Below the pieces are notes generated by a model, which was given only the letters and a program-made list of their open reading frames with translations, was not told where the DNA came from and made no database searches. 64,000 bases of DNA from Aestuariicoccus sp032586235 (GTDB lineage Bacteria > Pseudomonadota > Alphaproteobacteria > Rhodobacterales > Rhodobacteraceae), in assembly GCF_032586235.1 (NCBI RefSeq), contig NZ_JAWHTD010000019.1, positions 1 through 64,000 of the forward strand. The letters are read 5' to 3'. Positions 42,113 to 51,029 of the stretch are shown one piece after another (the first letter of the stretch is position 1; each line of letters begins with the position of its first letter). Made by a program: the position numbers and the translations under genes.

Positions 42113-42925
42113 ATGCGCATTGGAAAACAAAACCAGGCCTTCACCGCGATCGCCACGTCGGATGCGGAGAGTGTGACGGTCCGGGGGTACGACCTTTGCG
42201 ACGACCTTATCGGCAAGATCAATTTCACCGATTATTTCTGGCTGCTGGTTCTGGGTGAAAAGCCCACGCAAGCGCAGCGCGACATGATGGACGCCTGTCT
42301 TGTGGCGATTGCCGAACACGGGCTCGTGCCGTCGGTGCAGGCTGCCCGGATGACGCTGGCGGCCGGACCGGATGCCTGGCAGGGCGCGATGTCGGCCGGT
42401 CTTTTGGGCATGGGCAGCGTCGTTGCCGGATCGTCCGAGGCGGCAGGCCGCTACCTGGCAGAGGTGATCCACAAGGTCGAGGCCGACGGAACCGACATCG
42501 AGACCGCCGCGATTGCCAGCCTTCAGGAGCACAAGGCGCAAAAGAAAAAGGTCGCGGGGCTTGGCCATCCGCAGCACAGCGCAGGAGACCCGCGGGCGGA
42601 CAGGCTTTTGGCCATCGCCGACGAGCTGGGCGTGACGGGGCAGTATATCGAGACATTGCGCATCTTGGGCAAACATGCGCCGGGCATCATCGAGCGGCCA
42701 TTGCCGATCAACGTCTCGGGTGCGATCCCGGCCTGTATCCTCGATGCGGGCTGGCCATTGGACGCGATCAAGGCGGTGCCGCTGCTGGCCCGCACGGCGG
42801 GGCTTTCGGCGCATCTGTTCGAAGAGGCGCAGCGGTCCATCGGGTTCATCATGTCCCACAAGGCGGACGAGGCCATTTCCTATGACGGCAAGGTCTCGGC
42901 CCGGAATTCAAAGGCGGCGGAGTAA
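42113..42925 (+). CDS. Citryl-CoA lyase-like protein (citrate synthase fold)
   Basis: Protein of 270 residues resembling the catalytic C-terminal half of citrate synthase. The active-site pattern GLGHPQHSAGDPRADRL equals the GHxxYxxxDPRA motif of citrate synthases, with His and Asp conserved. Short proteins of this type are annotated as citryl-CoA lyases, which split a hydroxyacyl-CoA tricarboxylate into acetyl-CoA and a 2-oxo acid. ATG 42113 is preferred over 42107 because it is 9 nt from AAGGAG. It leads the rightward operon and is followed after 4 nt by the CoA-transferase. The natural substrate is probably the CoA ester made by that enzyme. Confidence 0.78.
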   Translation: MRIGKQNQAFTAIATSDAESVTVRGYDLCDDLIGKINFTDYFWLLVLGEKPTQAQRDMMDACLVAIAEHGLVPSVQAARMTLAAGPDAWQGAMSAGLLGMGSVVAGSSEAAGRYLAEVIHKVEADGTDIETAAIASLQEHKAQKKKVAGLGHPQHSAGDPRADRLLAIADELGVTGQYIETLRILGKHAPGIIERPLPINVSGAIPACILDAGWPLDAIKAVPLLARTAGLSAHLFEEAQRSIGFIMSHKADEAISYDGKVSARNSKAAE

Positions 42926-42929
42926 ACCC

Positions 42930-44075
42930 ATGGTCAAGCTTTTGAAGGAAATCCGCGTCGTCGAGCTGGGTACTTACATCACCGGGCCTGCCGCCGGCAT
43001 GCACCTGGCCGACCTGGGCGCCGATGTGATCAAGGTCGAGCGCCCCGGCACGGGCGATCCGTTCCGGGCGTTCAAGGGCGGGCTCTATTCACCGCATTAC
43101 CAGACCTACAACCGCAACAAGCGATCCATCGCGCTCGACACCAAGGACCCGGGCGACCGCGCCGTGCTGCACGATCTGGTGGCGACTGCGGACGTCTTTA
43201 TCCAGAACTTCCGCCCCGGCGTCGCCGAAAAGCTGGGCGCGGGCGAGGAGGAACTGCGCAAGGTCCGCCCCGACATCATCTACTGCGCGATTTCCGGCTT
43301 CGGCACGTCCGGCCCGTCCCGGGACCGGCCCGCTTATGACACCGTGGCGCAGGCGGCTTCGGGCTATCTGCGTCTTTTGACGCCGCCCACCAATCCGCGT
43401 GTGATCGGGCCTGCGATCGCCGATGCGGTGACGGGGCAATATGCGGCGATGGCCTGTCTTGCAGCGCTTCTCGAGCGCGCGCAGACCGGCAAGGGGCGGC
43501 GCATCGATATCTCGATGCTCGAAGCGATGTGCCATTTCAATCTCGACAGCTTCACCCATTATTATTCCGTGGATGAGGTCATGGGCCCGCTGTCACGCCC
43601 GGTCGTGTCGCAATCCTACACGTTCGAATGCGCCGACGGAAAATGGGTGGCGATCCATTTGTCCTCGCCCACCAAGTTCTGGGAGGGGCTTTTGGCCGCG
43701 ACCGGGCAGGAGGCACTGAAGGACGACCCGCGCTTTGCCGAACGGCTCGAGCGGATCAACCATCAGGACGACCTGATCGCGCATTTCACGCCGGTGTTCA
43801 AAACCAAGACGCGGGATGCGTGGTGCGATCTGCTGCTCGCCAACGAGGTGCCGCATTCGCCTGCCTACGACAGCAACGAGGCGCTGGAGGACCCGCAGGC
43901 GCAGCACCTGGGCATCAAGGTGCAGGCGCCGTCGTCCGAGCTTGGCACATTCACCACGGTGCGCCCGCCGTACAATTTCGACGGCGCGCCCGAGCAAGAC
44001 GTTTCGGCGCCGCCGGTTCTGGACGAACACGGCGACGAAATCCGCGAGGAACTTGCCCGGAGGAAGGCAAGCTGA
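42930..44075 (+). CDS. Class III CoA-transferase (CaiB/BaiF family)
   Basis: CoA-transferase of 381 residues. The N-terminal LKEIRVVELGTYITGPAAGM and LADLGADVIKVERPGTGDPFR stretches are typical, and the catalytic Asp, near residue 137, is in PAYDTVAQAASG. These enzymes move CoA from a donor such as succinyl-CoA to an organic acid. It starts 4 nt after the citryl-CoA-lyase-like gene, so the two probably act in sequence: activation, then carbon-carbon cleavage. The acid itself cannot be read from sequence. Confidence 0.87.
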   Translation: MVKLLKEIRVVELGTYITGPAAGMHLADLGADVIKVERPGTGDPFRAFKGGLYSPHYQTYNRNKRSIALDTKDPGDRAVLHDLVATADVFIQNFRPGVAEKLGAGEEELRKVRPDIIYCAISGFGTSGPSRDRPAYDTVAQAASGYLRLLTPPTNPRVIGPAIADAVTGQYAAMACLAALLERAQTGKGRRIDISMLEAMCHFNLDSFTHYYSVDEVMGPLSRPVVSQSYTFECADGKWVAIHLSSPTKFWEGLLAATGQEALKDDPRFAERLERINHQDDLIAHFTPVFKTKTRDAWCDLLLANEVPHSPAYDSNEALEDPQAQHLGIKVQAPSSELGTFTTVRPPYNFDGAPEQDVSAPPVLDEHGDEIREELARRKAS

Positions 44076-44124
44076 TCGCATAACAAAGGGCGGCCAATGC
44101 GCCGCATCCGAGGGGAGGAAGACC

Positions 44125-45174
44125 ATGACTTATCTGCGTGGCGTCGTTCTGGGCGCGCTTTTGGCCGTGCCTGTGCACGCACAGGAGACGATCAGCCTGA
44201 CCGTCGCATCGAGCCATCCGACGGTGGTTCCATGGGTCGGCATGATCAAGACGCACTTCATGGCCAGGACCGACGAGATTCTGGCCGAGACGGGCAATTA
44301 TGAAATCGCGTGGAACGAGGCGTTCGGCGGCCAGCTTTACAAGGCCAACGCGACGCTCAGCTCGGTCGAAGAGGGCATCACCGATATCGGCTGGGTCTTT
44401 TCGTTCCTGGAACAGGCCAAGCTGCCATTAAGCCAGGCGTCCTCGAACGCGCCCTTTGCCACGTCGAACCCGGCGCTTCAGCTGGAGGTACACCAAGAGC
44501 TGCTTGAGACCAACGAAGCCTTCCGCAACGAATGGGAGCAGTACAATCTCAAGGTTCTGGGCCTGACGGGCACGGATCTTTACGACCTGTATCTGAAAGA
44601 GCCGATCGGCGGCATTGACGATATCGACGGCATGAAGATCTCGGCCCCCGGCGTTCTGGGCAACTGGCTGCGGGGCACTGGGGCCAACGCAGTCGACGGT
44701 GCGTTGACCACTTATTACACCGATATCCAGACGGGCGTGTCCGACGGCGTTCTGACGCTGGCGCTTGGTGCGCTGCCGATCAAGGTTTACGAGGTGGCGC
44801 CCTACATCAACCGCTTCGACGCGGGCGGTGCGTTTTCGGGTGCCGTGGCGATCAACCGCGACAGCTGGGACAGCCTGCCCGAAGAGGTGCAGAACGCCAT
44901 GATCGAGGCCGGCCAGTACTACACCCGGGAGCATGGCAAGGATCTGGTCGAGCGCCACGAAACCGCGATGAACAAGATGGTCGAGCTTGGCGCGACCATC
45001 GTCGACATGCCCGAAGGCGAGTTGATCAAATGGGTCAACAAGATGCCCGACGTGGCCAGCGACTGGGCCGATCCGCTGGAAGCGCGCGGCATTCCGGCGC
45101 GCGACTTCCTCGCCGCTTATCTCGACGGTGTGCGCGCGCGGGGCGAAACGCCCGCCCGCGACTGGGACAAGTAA
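44125..45174 (+). CDS. dctP: TRAP transporter substrate-binding protein (DctP)
   Basis: Periplasmic binding protein of 349 residues. The signal peptide MTYLRGVVLGALLAVPVHAQ is cleaved after AHAQ or nearby. The mature part starts ETISLTVASSHPTVVPW. A later SISAPG-like segment (MKISAPGVLGNWLRGTGAN) and a TYYTDIQTGVSDGVLTLALGAL stretch contain the family ligand-binding Arg region. ATG 44125 follows GGGGAGGAAG. It is the third gene of the rightward operon. Unlike the first dctP gene, no hairpin separates it from dctQ (9-nt gap). Confidence 0.86.
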   Translation: MTYLRGVVLGALLAVPVHAQETISLTVASSHPTVVPWVGMIKTHFMARTDEILAETGNYEIAWNEAFGGQLYKANATLSSVEEGITDIGWVFSFLEQAKLPLSQASSNAPFATSNPALQLEVHQELLETNEAFRNEWEQYNLKVLGLTGTDLYDLYLKEPIGGIDDIDGMKISAPGVLGNWLRGTGANAVDGALTTYYTDIQTGVSDGVLTLALGALPIKVYEVAPYINRFDAGGAFSGAVAINRDSWDSLPEEVQNAMIEAGQYYTREHGKDLVERHETAMNKMVELGATIVDMPEGELIKWVNKMPDVASDWADPLEARGIPARDFLAAYLDGVRARGETPARDWDK

Positions 45175-45183
45175 GGCAGCCCC

Positions 45184-45741
45184 TTGGCCCGGCCCGACGA
45201 CAACGGCACCTCCCCGGCGGGGGAGGTGCGGGAAACCGCGCTCGAACGCGGCTGGCACCGGCTTGTCGAAGGCTTTGCAGCCCTTGGCACGGTGCTGATC
45301 GGCGTGCTGATGCTGATCATCTGCGCCGACATCGTGGCGCGCAACGCGGCGGGGGCGTCGCTGCCGCTGGTGTCGGAAGGCGGCGCGCTCTTGGTCGTGA
45401 CACTGGTGGCGCTGCAACTGGGCGCCACTGTACGCGCTGGCCGGCTGGCGCGGACCGAGGTTTTCACCGTACCGCTCAACCGCCGCTTTCCGCGGGCGGG
45501 CGCGGCGTTGGGGGGTGTTTTCGATCTGGTGGGCGCGGCGGTTCTGGGCACCATCGCCTGGGCCTCGATCCGGGTTCTGGAAAAAGACATGACGGCGGGT
45601 GAATTCATCGGCGTTCCCGGCATCGCGACACTGCCCACATGGCCGTTCCGCGTGCTGATCCTCGCGGGCTTCGCGGTGGCGGCGGCCCAGTTCGCCTTCC
45701 GCGTATTCGCCGCGCTGCGCGCCGTCAGGAGGCCATCGTGA
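45184..45741 (+). CDS. dctQ: TRAP transporter small permease (DctQ)
   Basis: Membrane protein of 185 residues with four hydrophobic segments; the first contains LIGVLMLIICADIVARNAAG. The start is taken as TTG 45184, 9 nt after dctP, because no ATG gives a full first helix. A hydrophilic ~30-residue N-terminus is longer than usual. Its stop overlaps the GTG of dctM (GTGA). It bridges binding protein and channel. Confidence 0.83.
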   Translation: MARPDDNGTSPAGEVRETALERGWHRLVEGFAALGTVLIGVLMLIICADIVARNAAGASLPLVSEGGALLVVTLVALQLGATVRAGRLARTEVFTVPLNRRFPRAGAALGGVFDLVGAAVLGTIAWASIRVLEKDMTAGEFIGVPGIATLPTWPFRVLILAGFAVAAAQFAFRVFAALRAVRRPS

Positions 45742-47048
45742 CGCCGTTCGATATCGGCCTTGCGGCGATCCTTGTCCTTGTGGTGCTGATCCTGATCGGA
45801 ATGCCCATCGGTATCGGGATGCTGTCCGTGTCGTTCGTGGGCGTGGCGCTGATCCGAAACGACGTCGTGGCGGTGCGGATGATGACGCAGGTCGCCAATG
45901 ACAGTCTCGAAGAGTATCTGTTCGCGGTGGTCCCGCTGTTCGTGCTGATGGGGTTGCTTGTCACCGTCTCGGGCGTCGGCAAGGACACGTTCGACGTCTT
46001 TCAAAGACTGTTGCGCCGGGTCACCGCCGGGCTGGGGGTGGCAACGGTTTTCGCCAATGCGGTCTTTGCAGCGATCACGGGGATTTCGATCGCTTCGGCC
46101 ACCGTTTTCAGCCGCATCGCGGTGCCCGAGATGCGGCGGCACGGCTATACCAACCGCTTTTCGACAGGCGTGGTCGCAGGCTCAAGCGTGCTGGGCATGA
46201 TGATCCCGCCCTCGCTTTTGATGATCGTCTATGCGGTGCTCGCCGAGCAATCGGTGGGGCGGATGTTCCTGGCGGGCGTCGGGCCGGGGCTGCTTTTGGC
46301 GGCGGCCTTCATCGTGACGATCCTGCTGTTGTCCCGGACCCGGCGCGATTTCGTGTTCGAGACCGGGGACAGCGCCGAATACACCGACATCACGTTTGTG
46401 CAGATCTTGTGGAAATCCATTCCGATCCTGTTCCTGATGATCCTCGTTCTGGGCGGGCTCTACGGCGGGTTCCTGAACCCGACCGAGGCCGGCGCGGCGG
46501 GCGCGTTCGGCGCGCTGCTGATCGCGCTGCTGCGCCGCTCGCTGGACCGGTCGACCTTCTGGAGCCTGCTCGTCGAAACCGGGCAAATCACCGTTTCGGT
46601 ACTGTTCCTGATCCTCGCGGCCACGTTCTTTAGCCGCATGCTGGCGCTTTCGGGGGTTCCCAGGGAACTGTCGGAATGGTTCCTGTCGGGCAACATCGGC
46701 CCCTACGGATTCCTCTTGGCCTATATCCTGCTGATCGTGGCGCTTGGTTGCCTGATCGATTCCATTTCGATCATGCTGATCGTGTTGCCCATCGCCCTGC
46801 CAATAGCGCAGGCGGCGGGACAGGACCTTATCTGGTTCGGCGTCATCACCGTCATCGCGGTCGAGATCGGGCTGCTCACGCCGCCCTTCGGCCTTTCGGT
46901 CTACACGATCAAGGCGGCGATGGACGACCCCGATCTGAAAGTGGGCGAGATCTTTCGCGGGGCCGTTCCCTTCATCATCGCGATGCTTGTGTCGCTCGCG
47001 ATCATCACCGCCTTTCCCCCCGTCGCCACCTGGCTGGCCCTTATGTAA
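45738..47048 (+). CDS. dctM: TRAP transporter large permease (DctM)
   Basis: Membrane protein of 436 residues with about twelve hydrophobic segments. DctM motifs include AAITGISIASATVFSRIAVPE, the GSSVLGMMIPPSLLMIVYAVL stretch and EIGLLTPPFGLSVYTIK near the C-terminus. The start is GTG 45738 overlapping the dctQ stop. With dctP and dctQ it forms the dedicated importer of this catabolic cluster. Confidence 0.88.
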   Translation: MTPFDIGLAAILVLVVLILIGMPIGIGMLSVSFVGVALIRNDVVAVRMMTQVANDSLEEYLFAVVPLFVLMGLLVTVSGVGKDTFDVFQRLLRRVTAGLGVATVFANAVFAAITGISIASATVFSRIAVPEMRRHGYTNRFSTGVVAGSSVLGMMIPPSLLMIVYAVLAEQSVGRMFLAGVGPGLLLAAAFIVTILLLSRTRRDFVFETGDSAEYTDITFVQILWKSIPILFLMILVLGGLYGGFLNPTEAGAAGAFGALLIALLRRSLDRSTFWSLLVETGQITVSVLFLILAATFFSRMLALSGVPRELSEWFLSGNIGPYGFLLAYILLIVALGCLIDSISIMLIVLPIALPIAQAAGQDLIWFGVITVIAVEIGLLTPPFGLSVYTIKAAMDDPDLKVGEIFRGAVPFIIAMLVSLAIITAFPPVATWLALM

Positions 47049-47057
47049 GAGGACAGA

Positions 47058-47585
47058 ATGCCCGAAATCCTGATTATCCCAGGCAGCTTGCGCGCTGCAT
47101 CGTCGGCCCGCGCCACCGCGCGCGCAATCGAGGCAAGGTTCCGCGACCGCGCCACGTTCGTCACCGCCGATGTCGGTTTGCTGCCGCATTACAACGCCGA
47201 CGTGACCGACGATCCCGCGGTTGCCGCATTCGTCGAACAAGTCGGCGCGGCGGACGGGGTGCTGTTTGTCACCCCGGAATACAACTACTCGATCCCCGGC
47301 GTTCTAAAGAATGCCATCGACTGGGCCTCGCGCCCGGCCTACGCGTCGGTCTTCAAGGGCAAGCCGTCGTTCGTCATCACCGTCTCGGGCGGCGTGACGG
47401 GCGGTGTGCGGGCGCAGGCGCATCTGAAATACGTTCTGAACGGCATGCTGGCCCGCGTGCACGCCAACAAGGAGGTCCTGGTGACGCAGGCCAATGACAA
47501 GGTGACGGACGGTGTGTTGACCGACGACGCCGTTCTGGGCTTCATCGACACCGAATTCGCCCCCTTTATCGACAGCCTCTCCTGA
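47058..47585 (+). CDS. NAD(P)H-dependent FMN reductase
   Basis: Flavodoxin-fold protein of 175 residues. IIPGSLRAASSARATARAIE near residue 6 binds the FMN phosphate, and VTPEYNYSIPGVLKNAIDW near residue 75 is the family hallmark. It would reduce free FMN or a quinone using NAD(P)H. It is 9 nt after dctM, so it is co-expressed with the transporter and CoA enzymes. It may feed a flavin-dependent oxygenase or protect the cell from quinones made during catechol chemistry. No partner oxygenase is seen in this operon. Confidence 0.85.
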   Translation: MPEILIIPGSLRAASSARATARAIEARFRDRATFVTADVGLLPHYNADVTDDPAVAAFVEQVGAADGVLFVTPEYNYSIPGVLKNAIDWASRPAYASVFKGKPSFVITVSGGVTGGVRAQAHLKYVLNGMLARVHANKEVLVTQANDKVTDGVLTDDAVLGFIDTEFAPFIDSLS

Positions 47586-47614
47586 GACGCCCACCCCAAG
47601 ACAAGGCAAAACGG

Positions 47615-48460
47615 ATGCAATTGGTCAGCTTTACCCGCCCCGACGGTACGAATTCCTTTGGCACATTGACGGACGGCACGGTCCATGACGCAGGCAGCGC
47701 CCTGCCGGAATACCCCGATCTGAAATCAGTTCTCGCGGCCGGGGCGGTTGCCCGCCTCGACGGGGCCGGCGAGGCGCTCGCGCTGGCCGATGTCACGCTT
47801 CTGCCGCCGGTTCCGAACCCCGACAAGATCATCTGCGTGGGTTTGAACTACCTGCCGCACATCATCGAATCCGGCCGCCCGCATCCGGAATACCCGTCGC
47901 TCTTCACCCGTTATCCAGAAAGCCTCGTCGGCCACGGCACGCCCATCGAACGGCCCCGCGCCAGCCGGGAATTCGATTATGAGGGCGAACTGGCCTTTGT
48001 CATCGGCAAGCCGGGGCGCCACATCGCCCGGGAAGACGCCTGGGATCACATCGCCGGCTATTCCTGCGTCAACGAAGGGTCGATCCGCGATTACCAGAAC
48101 CACACGACCCAGTTCTGGCCGGGAAAGAGCTTTGAACGCTCTGGCGCCATGGGCCCCGCGCTGGTCACGCCTGACGAGGTGGGCGATATTCGCGCGCAAA
48201 CCCTGACGACGCGGGTCAATGGCAACGTGGAACAGCACGCCCCGATCTCGGAACTGGCCATCGGGATTCCGGAAATAATTGCCTATGCCTCGACCGTCAT
48301 CACGCTAAAGCCCGGCGACGTGATCGTGACCGGCACGCCGGGCGGTGTGGGACGGTATCGCAAGCCGGAGTTGTTCCTCGAACCCGGCATGTCGGTCGAG
48401 GTCGAGATCACCGGTGTCGGCACGCTGGTCAACGAGGTGATCGACGAACCGTCGGCCTAG
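47615..48460 (+). CDS. Fumarylacetoacetate hydrolase-family protein
   Basis: FAH-fold protein of 281 residues. Conserved segments are KIICVGLNYLPHIIES, FDYEGELAFVIGKPGRHI (acidic metal ligands near residues 125-130), and VITLKPGDVIVTGTPGGVG. Members hydrolyse C-C bonds of acylpyruvates or isomerise and decarboxylate ring-cleavage products with Mg2+ or Mn2+. It closes the rightward operon, 29 nt after the FMN reductase. It is the best candidate to process the ring-fission product of the divergent dioxygenase, though an intradiol product is not its usual substrate. Confidence 0.85.
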   Translation: MQLVSFTRPDGTNSFGTLTDGTVHDAGSALPEYPDLKSVLAAGAVARLDGAGEALALADVTLLPPVPNPDKIICVGLNYLPHIIESGRPHPEYPSLFTRYPESLVGHGTPIERPRASREFDYEGELAFVIGKPGRHIAREDAWDHIAGYSCVNEGSIRDYQNHTTQFWPGKSFERSGAMGPALVTPDEVGDIRAQTLTTRVNGNVEQHAPISELAIGIPEIIAYASTVITLKPGDVIVTGTPGGVGRYRKPELFLEPGMSVEVEITGVGTLVNEVIDEPSA

Positions 48461-48688
48461 GGCGTTTCCTGCGCGTCAAGACACCAAGGGGCCGTGTTCA
48501 GCGGCCCTCCGCGCGGCATGGCGGCTGCCATATTGGCGGTGGGGGGCGGAACTCGACCTGGTCTGCAAGCACACGTTCGAAAACGCGTTCGGATGCACCT
48601 GAGTCGGTTCTGCCGACCCTCTTTCAGCGGTCGTCTGTCTTCGTGCCCGGCGCAGGCGAGGTCGGCTCGGATCGCGTGCGGGCCGACG
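48461..48688. other. Intergenic region with a weak hairpin
   Basis: GGGCCG (48489-48494) and CGGCCC (48502-48507) form a 6-bp stem without a T-run and could loosely terminate the rightward operon. Nothing else is recognisable. Confidence 0.3.
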
Positions 48689-48997
48689 TCAGGGCGCCGA
48701 CAGATAATCTGCCGAGACATAGCCGGTGACGCCCCGCCCGTCCGTCAGCGAAACCCGGCACCAGAGCTGGCCCATTTCCGTCACGCAGTCGCGGCGGATC
48801 ACCTCGGTTCCGTCGGGCAGCCCCAGGAGCACGCGATAGCCGAGCCCCGGGCCGCCTCGAAGTTTCAGAAGATCGTCGGGACCCGCGCCAGAGACCACGG
48901 CACGGGTGCCCGACACGCCGCCGCAGCCGACCATGAGCGAGAGCGCAAGAAGCGACGCAAGCTTTGGAAGGGTCGTGATCCGGGGTCTGTGCGTCAT
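48689..48997 (-). CDS. SH3-domain lipoprotein
   Basis: Small exported protein of 102 residues. The signal peptide ends in a lipobox (LMVGC) with lipidated Cys near 25. A bacterial SH3 domain follows: LKLRGGPGLGYRVLLGLPDG, then LWCRVSLTDGRGVTGYVSADYL. Such proteins sit in the cell envelope and may bind peptidoglycan. It is alone, convergent with the FAH gene. Its function is not known. Confidence 0.75.
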   Translation of the reverse strand: MTHRPRITTLPKLASLLALSLMVGCGGVSGTRAVVSGAGPDDLLKLRGGPGLGYRVLLGLPDGTEVIRRDCVTEMGQLWCRVSLTDGRGVTGYVSADYLSAP

Positions 48998-49037
48998 TAT
49001 TCAAGCTTTCATTTAAAAGACGGACAGTGACGTTGAA

Positions 49038-49259
49038 TCATTTTTCAGGGCCATCGGTCCAGCCCTGATCGAACCGCGCCAGCAGATTGCGCAGGTTCGA
49101 CCCATGCCATTGCCCGCCGCGTCGGGTCTGGAGCGTTCGCGCGTTGGGCTGGTCGGCCAAGGCGCGCTGGCCGAGGCGGCGGGGGCCTTTTTGTGCGGCG
49201 CGATATCGCCTGCCAGGCAACGGTCGGCGCCAGGACGGCCTGCATCGGGCCGGGGTCAC
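49038..49259 (-). pseudogene. C-terminal fragment of a serine site-specific recombinase
   Basis: The minus-strand frame ends with QRALADQPNARTLQTRRGGQ, then WHGSNLRNLLARFDQG, resembling the end of large serine recombinases (the usual form is ALNARGIxTxRGGxWHxxxVRNLLAR). The catalytic domain is missing; the frame upstream runs into an IS3 transposase fragment on the other strand. It is a remnant of a mobile element or cassette. Confidence 0.5.
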
Positions 49260-49387
49260 CTTGCAAGAACGGTCACGTGGAAAGCTTCACTGTGCGGTTT
49301 CGCGATGACCTGCTCGACCGAGAGAGCTTCTGCGCGCTCAGGGAGGCCCGGATCATCATCCAGAATTGGCGGCGACACTGGGGTCTG
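49238..49387 (+). pseudogene. Fragment of an IS3-family transposase (OrfB)
   Basis: About 50 residues match the C-terminal part of IS3 OrfB: CIGPGSPCKNGHVESFTVRF, then RDDLLDRESFCALREARIII and a QNWRRHW end. The final catalytic Glu is in the HVESF stretch. The DDE core before it and the normal C-terminus are missing. It is unrelated in position to the OrfA remnant at 27962. Confidence 0.72.
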
Positions 49388-49905
49388 GACCCAAATCCTT
49401 GCCGAGATCGGCTGCGGTTTCGTTCATTGCAGATGCCGTATTGCCCGGCCGGGGAATGCCGGCTGCCGTCGAGAGCGGGAACCACTTGCAGAACCGTTTG
49501 CAGTTGGCCGCTTCTCCGACCAGCATGTTGCGCTCGTCCGTGGAGAGCCTTGGAAAGCGGCAGGGCGCCCATCCAGACACCGATCATGTCGCGCGAAGTT
49601 GCCGTCATGAAAACATCGATGTCTTTGCCAGGGTCCTGATAGCAAAGGTTCACATCGCAATTGTCGCACACCAGACCACCAGCGCCTCGATCACGGCGGA
49701 CAATTCCCTGCCCGCAGCAGTCAGACGGGCGTTGGCCATTGAGACGCCGCTTCACGATCACGCCGTGTTCCTCGAGCTCTTTCAGCCGGGTATTCAGGAC
49801 ATTGGGCGAAATCCGGGGAAGGCCCTTTTGAAGCGTCGAAAACCGGTTGCTGGCAAGAAGCGGTTCGCGCACGATCAGGATCGCCACATCCTCGAAGGCG
49901 GCCTG
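49388..49905 (-). pseudogene. Frameshifted HxlR-family regulator
   Basis: The winged-helix core is in one frame (ASNRFSTLQKGLPRISPNVL, then NTRLKELEEHGVIVKRR). The next helix (ARLTAAGRELSAVIEALVVW) is in a second frame. CDNCDVNLCYQDPGKDIDVF returns to the first frame. DERNMLVGEAANCKRFCKWF is in a third. At least three frameshifts break the gene. The N-terminus is also missing: similarity starts at the middle of the first helix (DVAILIVREPLL) exactly where the neighbouring methyltransferase remnant begins. Confidence 0.72.
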
Positions 49906-50271
49906 TCGCGCCACAGTGACCAGGTCTTTCCGTGCCTCGATCTCCAGAAGGGCGAACGTGTTCTTGATGTCGCGTGCGGCTTTGGCGACACCCCGCCGAC
50001 GCTGGCCGGGATCGTCGGAGAGACGGACGATGTAACCGGGATCGATTGCTGCCCTGACTTTTTGCGCGCCATGCGCAGAGCGCTTCGACCAAGGGGACGG
50101 CTGACCCAAATCGTTCGGCGGAAGCGATCGGACAACCCGTGGCTTTCGGCCGCCCGATCGGTTCTTTTGAACCACCTGCCGCAACCGGACGGGGATGCGC
50201 CCAGCTGCGGGCCGGGCCCTTTTTCATCGGCCGACCGTGACGCGGACGGCGTCTGGATGAACAGCGCTTCA
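49906..50271 (+). pseudogene. Remnant of a SAM-dependent methyltransferase
   Basis: The SAM-binding motif ERVLDVACGFGDTPPTLAGI is present, then TGIDCCPDFLRAMRRALRPR; about 60-80 residues normally found between motif II (GIDCC) and the MRRALRPRGRL strand are deleted in frame. The tail DAPSCGPGPFS matches UbiE-like methyltransferases that share this layout. The N-terminus is missing. The broken ends of this gene and the HxlR gene meet at about 49906, so one deletion may have removed both starts. Confidence 0.62.
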
Positions 50272-50318
50272 TGGATGATTACCGCGATATCGCCACAAAA
50301 GCAGGGAAAGCGCGCACG

Positions 50319-50848
50319 ATGATCGATGCTTCCAAAGAAAGGGCGACCGGCGTGCTGGCCCAGGAGATCTTTGCAGGCGGATGCACCTGCGGCCATCTGG
50401 GATACCGGATATCGTCCAAACCGTTGATCGTGCATGGCTGTCATAGCACATTGTGCCAGAAGCAATCCGGCTAGGCATATGCTGTCAACGCGCTGATAGG
50501 GAAAGATCGGGCCGAAATCATATCCGGTTCGGTGTGGACCAGCCGTGCGCGACACCAAGCGGCGCAGGGCAGGCGATTTGACGCTGTGAGACATGCGGTG
50601 TCGCGGTTTGGATCAAGTACCACGCATTGCCAAGGGTCGGCGACCATGTGCTCTTCATTCGTGCAGGGTCGCTGGACGATCCCGCGGCCATGCCGCCCGA
50701 TGTGCACGTCCACACCGCCGCCAAGCAGCCACATGTCTATCTGTCCCGACGGATAGCGCAGTTCGCCGCGTTCTATGACCCGGCAAAAGTCTGGCCGGTC
50801 GTTAGCAGAAGCCGCTACGCCGTCGTTATCGCGTCCCACAATCCGTGA
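50319..50848 (+). pseudogene. Broken GFA-family (glutathione-dependent formaldehyde-activating-like) gene
   Basis: The zinc-binding start GGCTCGHLGYRISSKPLIVH with the following GCHSTLCQKQSG is intact. An in-frame TAG at 50472-50474 replaces a codon before AYAVNALIGKDRAEIISGSV, and a frameshift near 50590-50605 separates this from WIKYHALPRVGDHVLFIRAG and the SLDDPAAMPPDVHVHTAAKQ end. All parts follow the normal GFA order, so it was once complete. Confidence 0.75.
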
Positions 50849-51029
50849 CAAAAGAACGCTTTCGGGTTTTTCCGGGAATGGCCCACGGGTTGGAACCGGA
50901 TGTGCCAATTCTGGTCAGGCCGTCTGCAAAAAGGCGACTGAGCCTTGAAGCTCGGATCGTGGATACTGGCCTGCCGACTTCGGCTCTGCCCGCCTCATTC
51001 GCCAGGATCGGGACAATGCCGGAGAACGT

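Noticed and set aside
48489..48507. Hairpin after the FAH-family gene as a terminator
   Set aside because: The stem is only 6 bp and there is no T-run, so I did not list it as a terminator.
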